A DNA stretch of 64,000 bases from assembly GCF_002090115.1 (NCBI RefSeq), contig NZ_BBRK01000005.1, forward strand, positions 372,001 to 436,000. Reading direction: 5' to 3'. Of the stretch, positions 57,266 through 64,000 are shown piece after piece. The notes under the pieces were generated by a model, which saw only the letters and a program-made list of their open reading frames with translations, did not search any database and had not been told where the DNA came from. The translations under genes and the position numbers were made by a program. This DNA comes from Demequina sp. NBRC 110054 (lineage in GTDB: Bacteria > Actinomycetota > Actinomycetes > Actinomycetales > Demequinaceae). Position 1 is the stretch's first letter. Every line of letters begins with the position of its first letter.

Positions 57266-58615
57266 TCAGGAGCGTGCGCTGAGCAGCTCCGCGACCAGGA
57301 ACGCCATCTCGAGCGACTGCTGGTGGTTGAGACGCGGGTCGACCTTGGTCTCGTAGCGGAACGCGAGCCCCTCGTCGTCGATCTCCTCGGTGCCGCCGAG
57401 GACCTCGGTCACGTCGTCGCCCGTGAGCTCCACGTGGAGACCGCCGGGCACGGTACCGAGCGCACGGTGCACCTCGAAGAAGCCCGTGACCTCGTCGAGG
57501 ATCGTGTCGAAGCTCCGGGTCTTGAAGCCCGAGGCCGAGGTGAACGTGTTGCCGTGCATCGGGTCCGTGAGCCACGTCACGGGCACGCCCGCGTCGCGCA
57601 CGCCTTCGACGATGCCCGGAAGCACGTCGCGCACCTTGTCCGCACCCATGCGGGCCACGAAGGTCAGGCGGCCCTCGATGCCGTTCGGGTTGAGCCTCTC
57701 GGCGAGCGCGATCGCGTCAGCGGCGCTCGATGTCGGGCCGAGCTTCACGGCGATCGGGTTGTGGATCTTCGACATGAACTCCACATGGGCGCCGTCGAGC
57801 TCACGCGTGCGCTCGCCGATCCACAGCAGGTGGCCGGAGCAGTCGTACGGGAGGCCGGAGCGCGAGTCGATGCGCGTGAGCGCACGCTCGTAGTCCAGCA
57901 GCAGCGCCTCGTGGCTCGAGAACATCTCGACAGTGCGAAGCGCGTCGAAGTCGCCGCCGGCCGCCTCCATGAAGCGCACCGCCCGGTCGATCTCGCTCGC
58001 CATCTGGTCGTAGCGCGCGTACGCGGGGTTCGCGGCGAAGCCCTTGTTCCACTGGTGCACGCGGCGCAGGTCGGCGAAGCCTCCCGTGGTGAAGGCCCGG
58101 ATGAGGTTCAGCGTCGACGCGGACACGTGGTACGCCTCGAGCAGACGCTCGGGGTCGGGTGTCCTGGCCTCCTCCGTGAACGCGAAAGCATTCACGATGT
58201 CGCCCCGGTACGCCGGCAACGTCACGCCGTCGCGCGTCTCCGAGTCGGAGGAGCGCGGCTTCGCGTACTGCCCCGCCATCCGGCCGATCTTCACGACCGG
58301 CGTGGAGGCGCCATAGGTGAGGACGACCGCCATCTGGAGGATCGTCTTGATCTTGTTGCGGATGCGATCCGCGGAGGCCTCCGAGAAGATCTCCGCGCAG
58401 TCACCGCCCTGAAGGACGAAGGCCTCGCCGCGACCGGCGGCTGCGAGGTGTCCTCGCAGCACATCGGCCTCACCGGCGAAGACCAGCGGGGGGACTTCCC
58501 TCAGGCGCGCGGTCGCGCGCTCAAGGGCGTCCTTGTCGGGCCAGACGGGCTGCTGCTTCGCCTCGCACGCGAGGTACGAGTCGACGCCGGCCGCCTGGAG
58601 GGCTGCCTCGGTCAT
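57266..58615 (-). CDS. aroG: Class II 3-deoxy-7-phosphoheptulonate synthase
   Basis: First shikimate-pathway step: PEP + erythrose-4-phosphate to DAHP. 449 aa, plant/actinobacterial class II type. Motifs: FVLQGGDCAEIF, VVKIGRMAGQYAKPRSS, NPERLL-like DPERLLEAY, MFSSHEALLLDYE, VEFMSKIHNPIAVKLGP, WLTDPMHGNTF and HVELTGDDVTEVLGG. ATG 58615 is 6 bp after the PPi-PFK stop, so the two genes are likely one transcript. In mycobacteria the same enzyme lies close to pknL. Confidence 0.95.
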   Translation of the reverse strand: MTEAALQAAGVDSYLACEAKQQPVWPDKDALERATARLREVPPLVFAGEADVLRGHLAAAGRGEAFVLQGGDCAEIFSEASADRIRNKIKTILQMAVVLTYGASTPVVKIGRMAGQYAKPRSSDSETRDGVTLPAYRGDIVNAFAFTEEARTPDPERLLEAYHVSASTLNLIRAFTTGGFADLRRVHQWNKGFAANPAYARYDQMASEIDRAVRFMEAAGGDFDALRTVEMFSSHEALLLDYERALTRIDSRSGLPYDCSGHLLWIGERTRELDGAHVEFMSKIHNPIAVKLGPTSSAADAIALAERLNPNGIEGRLTFVARMGADKVRDVLPGIVEGVRDAGVPVTWLTDPMHGNTFTSASGFKTRSFDTILDEVTGFFEVHRALGTVPGGLHVELTGDDVTEVLGGTEEIDDEGLAFRYETKVDPRLNHQQSLEMAFLVAELLSARS

Positions 58616-58621
58616 GCGCTA

Positions 58622-59821
58622 TCAGGCCTGACCGATCTCCGCGATCATCTCGGTGTACCAGGGAGTGGTCACGTCGAAGGGCTTGTGGCCGGCGATGCGC
58701 GGGAACGGGATGGCCTTGAGCCGGTCGCCGTCCTCCTCGTCGTGGCCGATGACGCCGGGCTCGCCGCGCAGGGCGCAGTCGACCGCGTAGTCGGTCATCG
58801 ACTTGATGAGGCGGAGGTCGGTCGCGTTGGCAGCGGCCGCACGCGAGAAGTAGCCCGACTTCTGGACCATGACCTTCTCGGCGCCGAGCCGCTCCGCGAA
58901 CTGCTTCGCGAACCACTGGCCGGGGTTGATGGTGTCGAGCTTCACGTGGCCGAACGGGTCGCGCTCGACGGTGCCGCCGGCCTCCTCGATCTCCGCGATG
59001 ATCTCGGGCACGCCCGCACCCTCGGAGAGGAAGATGTTGACGTTGCCGATCTCGTCCATCACAGCCTTGAGGCGGTCGGCCTCGGCGTCGAGGTCGATCT
59101 TCGACTCCGGCACGTACACGGCGTGGATGTCCCAGCGCTCCTTGGTCAGGCCGATGCCCGGAAGGAAGGTGCGCGTCTCGAGGTCCTCGCGGTAGGACTT
59201 CGCGGCGGCGGCGGTCAGCCAGCCGCAGGCACGGCCCATGACCTCGTGGATGATCAGCATGCGCGGGCCGGAGCGGTGCTCGCCGATGATGTTGCGGCCG
59301 AACTTCGCGGCCTCCTCGGCGGCGGTCCACGCGCCGAGCGACTGACGGATCGGCACCACGTCGTTGTCGATCGTCTTCGGAAGTCCGACCACGGTCAGGC
59401 CGTAGTCGTGCTCGGCGAGGTACGCGGCGAGGTCAGCGGCGGTGGTGTTGGTGTCGTCGCCACCGATGGTGTGAAGGACGTCGACACCATCGGCCTTGAG
59501 CTGCTCGGCCGCGACCTCGAGGGGGTTCTGGCCCTCCTCGACGAGCCCGCGCTTGACGCAGTCGGCCGCGTTCGTGAGCTTGACGCGCGAGTTGCCGATG
59601 GGCGAACCACCGAACTCGTGGAGCAGGCCCGCGTGGGCGCGCACCTCGTCGTCGATCACGGTCTTCTTGCCCTGCAGCAGGCCCCAGTATCCGTGCTCAT
59701 ACGCGATGATCTCGACCTCGGGGGCGAGCTCGGTGTAGCGCTCGATCAGCCCGCCGACGGCGGACGAGAGGCAGGGGGCGAAGCCTCCGGCGGTGAGAAG
59801 TGCGACGCGGCGAACCGACAT
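58622..59821 (-). CDS. pfp: Phosphofructokinase, pyrophosphate-dependent type
   Basis: 399 aa. Phosphorylates fructose-6-phosphate, reversibly if PPi-linked. LLTAGGFAPCLSSAVGG at the start, then TIGGDDTNTTA and GLPKTIDNDV. The second aspartate of GGDD blocks ATP and is the usual mark of PPi-dependent enzymes (ATP enzymes have GGDG). EVMGRACGWLTAAAA and NPGQWFAKQ follow. ATG 59821 has AAAGGAATCGCC. It is co-directional with aroG and would supply sugar phosphates to glycolysis or return them to the pentose phosphate pool feeding DAHP. Confidence 0.9.
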   Translation of the reverse strand: MSVRRVALLTAGGFAPCLSSAVGGLIERYTELAPEVEIIAYEHGYWGLLQGKKTVIDDEVRAHAGLLHEFGGSPIGNSRVKLTNAADCVKRGLVEEGQNPLEVAAEQLKADGVDVLHTIGGDDTNTTAADLAAYLAEHDYGLTVVGLPKTIDNDVVPIRQSLGAWTAAEEAAKFGRNIIGEHRSGPRMLIIHEVMGRACGWLTAAAAKSYREDLETRTFLPGIGLTKERWDIHAVYVPESKIDLDAEADRLKAVMDEIGNVNIFLSEGAGVPEIIAEIEEAGGTVERDPFGHVKLDTINPGQWFAKQFAERLGAEKVMVQKSGYFSRAAAANATDLRLIKSMTDYAVDCALRGEPGVIGHDEEDGDRLKAIPFPRIAGHKPFDVTTPWYTEMIAEIGQA

Positions 59822-59902
59822 GGCGATTCCTTTCGATTTCGTCTCAAGAATTCCTCGCCCATCATAGGGGTGGGCGCTCCCCCGTGCCGACGGCCCGAGG
59901 GC

Positions 59903-60628
59903 CTAGGAGGCGGCACCATCCCCGGCCCGACCGGACGGGTTCTCGCCGCCCTTGTCGAGCTCACGCTTGAACTGCGCGGCGTCCCGATCCGCGTACTCCT
60001 GACCGGAGAGCTCGCCGATGGCGAGGATCACCTTGTCGGTGAGCTCGCGCAGCGCGTCGCGGTCGTCCTGCTGGGCGCTGTACCCCGACGGATCGATCGG
60101 CTTCCCGATGCGCACTCCGATGTCGGCGCGCGAGGGCACCTTCTGCCCGATCGGCTGCGCGACGTCCGTGCCGATCATGGCCACGGGGATGATCGGGACC
60201 CCTGCCTCGATGGCGAGGCGCGCGACGCCTGTCTTGCCGCGGTAGATGCGGCCGTCGGGGCTGCGGGTGCCCTCGGGGTAGATGCCGAGCAGCTCGCCGC
60301 CCTGGACCACCTGAAGACCTGTGCGCAGCGCCGCCTCGGAGGCCCTGCCGCCACCCCGGTGCACGGGGATCGTCCCCACGCCCTCCATGAACGCGCGGGT
60401 CGCCCACCCCTTGACGCCCTTGCCCGTGAAGTACTCGGACTTGCCCAGGAAGACGACCTTCCGCTTGAGGACAAGAGGCAGGAAGATCGAGTCCGAGAAG
60501 GACAGATGGTTCGACGCGAGGATCGCGCCACCCGTCTCGGGAACGTTCTCCGCCCCCTCGACCCATGGCTGGTAGTAGGCCTTCATCGGCGGACCGATGA
60601 TGACGTGCTTGAACAGGCCGTAGTACAT
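59903..60628 (-). CDS. 1-acylglycerol-3-phosphate acyltransferase (PlsC) family
   Basis: 241-aa membrane-associated acyltransferase of phospholipid synthesis. The catalytic HX4D is in LASNHLSFSDSIFLP; GVGTIPVHRGGG and GIYPEGTRSPDG are the glycerol-phosphate binding motifs; VPIIPVAMIGT follows. ATG 60628 follows AGGAGAGGAATCG, 11 bp after the glucokinase stop, so they form an operon. A similar acyltransferase lies near aroG in mycobacteria (Rv2182c). Confidence 0.92.
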   Translation of the reverse strand: MYYGLFKHVIIGPPMKAYYQPWVEGAENVPETGGAILASNHLSFSDSIFLPLVLKRKVVFLGKSEYFTGKGVKGWATRAFMEGVGTIPVHRGGGRASEAALRTGLQVVQGGELLGIYPEGTRSPDGRIYRGKTGVARLAIEAGVPIIPVAMIGTDVAQPIGQKVPSRADIGVRIGKPIDPSGYSAQQDDRDALRELTDKVILAIGELSGQEYADRDAAQFKRELDKGGENPSGRAGDGAAS

Positions 60629-60639
60629 CGATTCCTCTC

Positions 60640-61599
60640 CTAGACGCCCACGGCCTCGCGCGCGAGGGCAGCCGCGCCCACGATGCCGGCGTCGTTGCCC
60701 ATCTCCGCCGCGACGATCGGGGTCACGGGGCGCACCGCCTGCGCGGGCACATGGTCGTTATAGGCGGCCCTGGCGGGCTCGAGCAGCAGATCTCCCGCCG
60801 CGATGGCACCGCCGCCGATCACGAAGACCTCGGGGTCGAGGACTGCGGACAGCGACGCGCATCCGATGCCGATCCAGGTGCCGAGGTCGTGAAGCAGCTC
60901 GATCGCGAGCTCGTCGCCCTCCATCGCGGCGTCGGTGACGTCCGGCCCCGTGATCTTGGCGGCGTCGCCGCCTGCGCGCTCGAGCAGCGCGGCGGCGCGC
61001 ACCTCGCGCTCGATGCCGGCGCGGCGAGCTTCCCGGGTCAGCGCCGAGCCGGAGCCGTACTGCTCGAAGCAGCCACGCAGGCCGCATCCACAGGGGTGGC
61101 CGTCGGGGACGACTCGCATGTGACCGACCTCGGCGGCGAAGCCGTAGGCGCCGCGCACGAGCTCGCTGTTGACGATGAGCGCGGCGCCGATGCCGGTGCC
61201 GATGGTCAGCATCGTCATGTTCCTGGTGTGGTTGCCCGCGCCGTGGACGTACTCGGCCCAGCCGGCAGCGTTGCCGTCGTTCTCCACGACGATCGCCAGG
61301 TCGTCGCGGCCGATGAGCTCGCGCACCTTGTCCCCGAGGGCGTACTCGCGCCACGCGATGTTCGGGGCGAAGGTCATGTGGTTGCGGTCCGAGCTGGCGA
61401 AGCCGGCTGCCGCGAGTCCCACGGAGTCGAACTCGAAGTCCTTGGCGAGCTCCTTGACCGCGTCGGCGATCGCGAGGTCGATCGAGGCCGGGTCTTGAGG
61501 CTTCGTCTCCCTGCGGAGCTTCGTGACGATCGTGCCGTCGGGGGCCACGACCCCCACCGCGATCTTGGTGCCGCCGATGTCGACTCCGATGGCGTGCAT
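60640..61599 (-). CDS. glk: ROK-family glucokinase
   Basis: 319 aa. Phosphorylates free intracellular glucose, for example that released by trehalose or maltodextrin breakdown and not taken up by PTS. The ATP motif is GVDIGGTKIAVGVV, catalytic VENDGNAAGWAEYV, GTGIGAALIVN, and the ROK zinc signature GHPCGCGLRGCFEQYGSG. ATG 61599 follows AAAGGAGAG. It is divergent from the acyl-CoA synthetase gene. Confidence 0.94.
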   Translation of the reverse strand: MHAIGVDIGGTKIAVGVVAPDGTIVTKLRRETKPQDPASIDLAIADAVKELAKDFEFDSVGLAAAGFASSDRNHMTFAPNIAWREYALGDKVRELIGRDDLAIVVENDGNAAGWAEYVHGAGNHTRNMTMLTIGTGIGAALIVNSELVRGAYGFAAEVGHMRVVPDGHPCGCGLRGCFEQYGSGSALTREARRAGIEREVRAAALLERAGGDAAKITGPDVTDAAMEGDELAIELLHDLGTWIGIGCASLSAVLDPEVFVIGGGAIAAGDLLLEPARAAYNDHVPAQAVRPVTPIVAAEMGNDAGIVGAAALAREAVGV

Positions 61600-61679
61600 G
61601 ACCCTCGCTCTCCTTTGATCTTCTCCCCGCGCCTCAAGGGTATCGTGTGAAAAACGGCTGTACCGACGAGGGAGCGACG

Positions 61680-63464
61680 ATGCCGACAGACGACCGCGAG
61701 TACGCGGCCAACATCCCTGTGATGATCCGCCGGACGTGGGAGGAGCGCGCGGATCGCACCGTGCTCCGCTACACCGACGAGGATGACGTCTGGCACGATC
61801 TCAGCGGCGCGGAGGCCCAGGCCCTCGTGAACGCCGTCGCGAAGGGCTTCATCGCTCGGGGCGTCAAGCCCGGGGACGCCGTGTCCATCATGGCCCGTAC
61901 CCGCTACGAGTGGTCGATCGTCGACCTCGCGCTGTGGTCCGTCGCGGCGCTGCCGGTGCCCATCTACGACACGTCCTCCGCGTCCCAGATCGACTGGATC
62001 ACCTCGGACGCCGAGGTCTCGACCATCGTCGTCGAGACCGCCCACCACGCGGAGCTCGCCCGCTCCGTGTCCGCCGACTCCGAGAGCCCGCTCACGCATG
62101 TGCTCGTCATGGACGAGGGCGCGATCGACGACCTCATCGCCGCGGGTCGCGAGGTACCGGACGCGGAGCTCAACCGCCGTGTGGAGCTCGCCGGGCACGA
62201 CGACATCGCGACGATCATCTACACGTCCGGCACGACCGGACGTCCGAAGGGCGTGCAGCTCACCCACTTCAACTACGTCCGTCACACCGTCGGGATCCAG
62301 CAGGAGCTCGCCCCGGTGCTGCTGAGCGAGGGCGCCTCCACAGTGCTGTTCATGACGCTCGCGCACTCGCTCGCGAGGCTCGTCGAGGTCGTGTTGCTCG
62401 CGTCGGGCACGGTGATCGGCTACTGCCCCGATTCCAAGAAGCTCGTGCCGCTGCTCGGCACGTTCAAGCCGACGCTCCTGCTCGCGGTGCCGCGGGTGTT
62501 CGAGAAGGTCTACAACTCGGCTGAGCAGAAGGCCGCCGCGGGCGGCAAGGTGAAGATCTTCCGGTGGGCCGCGAAGCAGTCCATCGACTACTCCAAGGCG
62601 CTTGGGACCAAGAAGGGTCCGTCGCCGATGCTGCGCGCCCAGCACGCGGTGGCCTACCGACTGGTGCTGTCCAAGATCGTCGACGTGCTCGGCGGCAACG
62701 CGCGCTGGGCGATCTCCGGCTCCGCGCCGCTCGGCGACCGCCTGGGGCACTTCTACGGCGGTCTCGGCCTGCACGTGATGGAGGGCTACGGCCTCACCGA
62801 GGTCAACGCGGCCTCGCACGTGAACCGACCCGATGTCTCCAAGATCGGCACCGTCGGAAAGGTGCTGCCCGGCATGGAGGCGAAGGTCGCCGACGACGGA
62901 GAGATCATGATGCGCGGCGAGATGCTCTTCAAGGGCTACCACCGCAACCCCGAGGCCACGGCCGCCGCGATGGTCGACGGCTGGTTCGCCACGGGCGACA
63001 TCGGCACGATCGACGACGACGGCTTCCTGACGATCACCGGTCGCAAGAAGGAGATCATCGTCACGGCGGGCGGCAAGAACGTCGCGCCGGCGGTGCTCGA
63101 GGACCGGCTCCGCGCCTATCCGCTCGTCGACCAGTGCGTCGTCGTGGGAGACGGCAAGCCGTTCATCGCCGCGCTCGTCACGCTCGATGCCGAGGCTCTC
63201 CCCGGATGGCTCAAGGGCAAGGAGCTGCCCGAGATGACGCCCGCCGAGGCCGCGAAGCACCCCGTCGTGCGCGAGCACATGGACAGGGCTGTCGCGCGCG
63301 CCAACAAGGCGGTGTCGAGGGCGGAGTCGATCCGCAAGTACGAGATCCTGCTCGACGACTTCACGGTGGACAACGGCTATTTGACGCCGTCGCTCAAGGT
63401 GAAGCGGGCACAGGTGCTGAAGGACTTCGCCGGGCAGATCGAGGACCTGTACCTGACGCGCTGA
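61680..63464 (+). CDS. Long-chain acyl-CoA synthetase (FadD15-like)
   Basis: 594-aa AMP-forming ligase activating fatty acids to acyl-CoA. AMP-binding motif TIIYTSGTTGRPKGVQLTH, then GYGLTEVNAASHVNRP, WFATGDIGTIDDDGFLTITGRKKEIIVTAGGKNVAP and the C-terminal lysine region LTPSLKVKRAQVLKDF. ATG 61680 has GAGGGAG. M. tuberculosis fadD15 (Rv2187) occupies a similar neighbourhood downstream of aroG and the acyltransferase. Confidence 0.94.
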   Translation: MPTDDREYAANIPVMIRRTWEERADRTVLRYTDEDDVWHDLSGAEAQALVNAVAKGFIARGVKPGDAVSIMARTRYEWSIVDLALWSVAALPVPIYDTSSASQIDWITSDAEVSTIVVETAHHAELARSVSADSESPLTHVLVMDEGAIDDLIAAGREVPDAELNRRVELAGHDDIATIIYTSGTTGRPKGVQLTHFNYVRHTVGIQQELAPVLLSEGASTVLFMTLAHSLARLVEVVLLASGTVIGYCPDSKKLVPLLGTFKPTLLLAVPRVFEKVYNSAEQKAAAGGKVKIFRWAAKQSIDYSKALGTKKGPSPMLRAQHAVAYRLVLSKIVDVLGGNARWAISGSAPLGDRLGHFYGGLGLHVMEGYGLTEVNAASHVNRPDVSKIGTVGKVLPGMEAKVADDGEIMMRGEMLFKGYHRNPEATAAAMVDGWFATGDIGTIDDDGFLTITGRKKEIIVTAGGKNVAPAVLEDRLRAYPLVDQCVVVGDGKPFIAALVTLDAEALPGWLKGKELPEMTPAEAAKHPVVREHMDRAVARANKAVSRAESIRKYEILLDDFTVDNGYLTPSLKVKRAQVLKDFAGQIEDLYLTR

Positions 63465-63542
63465 CAGCGCGCTGAAGCCATACTCACGGCGCCAGCCTGT
63501 TCTCGCCTACAACTGGCCCGCGCCGTCACCCAGCTCGGGTCG

Positions 63543-63782
63543 TCAGCCTGCTCTGCGCCGTTCCACGAGTCTCAGCGGAGCGATGAGCCCGCCCGCAGCG
63601 AGGTTCGCGACCGCCTTCATCTGGTCATGGTCCATCTCGACGGGTTCCTGGGCGCTCGACGTCTCGTCGGCACCGACGGGCGCGGAGGTGGCTCCGGGCC
63701 TCACGGGGATGGTCAGGAAGCTGACCACACAGTCGCCGCACGCACGGCCGCGCACCTCGCACGTATCGCAATCGATCAACAT
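63543..63782 (-). CDS. Small cysteine-rich conserved protein
   Basis: 79 aa. It begins MLIDCDTCEVRGRACGDCVVSFL; four cysteines in CxxC-x6-CxxC spacing within the first 20 residues suggest a zinc or Fe-S site. The rest is a short helical tail (DHDQMKAVANLAAGGLIAPLRLVE). Similar small proteins occur in many actinobacteria; function unknown. ATG 63782 lies 7 nt after TAGCGT, so the message may be leaderless; an upstream extension to 63812 is not needed. Confidence 0.8.
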   Translation of the reverse strand: MLIDCDTCEVRGRACGDCVVSFLTIPVRPGATSAPVGADETSSAQEPVEMDHDQMKAVANLAAGGLIAPLRLVERRRAG

Positions 63783-63789
63783 GGCTTTC

Positions 63790-63795
63790 ACGCTA
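63790..63795 (-). promoter_or_regulatory. -10 box for leaderless Cys-rich protein mRNA
   Basis: Minus-strand TAGCGT, 7 nt before ATG 63782. Confidence 0.5.
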
Positions 63796-63970
63796 GGCAA
63801 GGGGTCTGACATCGACTGCCGCGCGGTGTGACGCGGTGGGGTTCCCGCGTAAGCCGGGCGACCGGGAGACGCGCTCCAGCGGCGCCGCGGCGACGCCCCT
63901 GGAGAGGCGCGTCACGCCTTGAGAAGCGCGTCGCGTCCTCGGCCCTCGCGTACGTGTCGGACCCGTGACG

Positions 63971-63976
63971 TACCGT
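63971..63976 (+). promoter_or_regulatory. -10 box before a gene at the window edge
   Basis: TACCGT, 6 nt before ATG 63983. Confidence 0.4.
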
Positions 63977-63982
63977 CCTTCC

Positions 63983-64000
63983 ATGACCACGCCCGACCTC
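63983..64000 (+). CDS. Probable start of a new gene, cut by window edge
   Basis: Only six codons (MTTPDL) are visible. Support comes from the TACCGT-N6-ATG leaderless pattern shared with many genes here and from the 200-bp gene-free divergent space before it. Product unknown. Confidence 0.35.

Noticed and set aside
57323-60643. 1106-aa plus-strand ORF
   Set aside because: It spans the antisense of aroG, pfp and plsC; no motif and no ribosome binding site.

Overview
The window is very GC-rich, densely coded and uses many GTG starts. Its genes (SepH, DUF3000, DUF4193, DUF4192, DUF3159, DUF5998, an Rv2175c-like protein, a PASTA kinase, class II DAHP synthase, a LAxTG cell-wall protein) mark it as an actinomycete chromosome. 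A PPi-type phosphofructokinase, ROK glucokinase and the gene order point to the order Micrococcales (Demequina/Cellulomonas-like). The genus cannot be fixed from the sequence alone. I saw no rRNA, tRNA, CRISPR array, insertion sequence or prophage.

Layout. 1-5.2 kb: a phosphotransferase locus with a BglF-like EIIBCA and a LicT-type antiterminator on the minus strand, divergent from HPr and Enzyme I on the plus strand. Each arm has its own promoter, RAT and overlapping terminator, so one antiterminator probably controls the whole PTS. 5.2-8.5 kb: DUF1684, a FucO-type dehydrogenase, and a TetR regulator divergent from an Ohr peroxidase. 8.6-13.9 kb: treY-treZ (trehalose from glucan), then zapE. 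14-18.6 kb: an ATP-grasp ligase with 6-phosphogluconate dehydrogenase, and divergent DUF3000-RNase D. 18.6-30.4 kb: dxs, aconitase, a TrmA-like methyltransferase, a KimA-like permease divergent from two TrkA-type proteins, DUF3159, an OB-fold protein, dUTPase, DUF4193 and an inositol-monophosphatase-like enzyme. 30.5-41.3 kb: sepH, a phosphodiesterase-like protein with DUF5998, and the two type IIA topoisomerase subunits separated by a LAYTG surface protein, a ThrE exporter and a small membrane protein.

41.4-49.3 kb is the least conserved part: a GNAT enzyme, a small membrane protein, an EamA transporter, an orphan alpha/beta-hydrolase-like protein, a broken PH-like/SHOCT gene, a small ORF, a large LuxR-type ATPase regulator and a secreted protein. 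49.5-64 kb returns to core genes: the principal sigma factor, DUF4192, then a block resembling the mycobacterial idsA2-Rv2175c-pknL-aroG region (polyprenyl synthase, Rv2175c-like, LysM lytic transglycosylase, PASTA kinase, DAHP synthase), followed by PPi-PFK, PlsC-type acyltransferase, glucokinase and an acyl-CoA synthetase.

A theme across the window is leaderless initiation. At least ten start codons lie 6-8 bases after a TANNNT box with no Shine-Dalgarno, including both genes of the divergent potassium-type locus, where the two starts are only 41 bp apart. The strongest unusual signals are the paired divergent RAT-terminators, the SigR-type promoter before the principal sigma factor, the degraded gene at 44.5-45.1 kb, and a Crp/GlxR-like site before the cell-wall transglycosylase.
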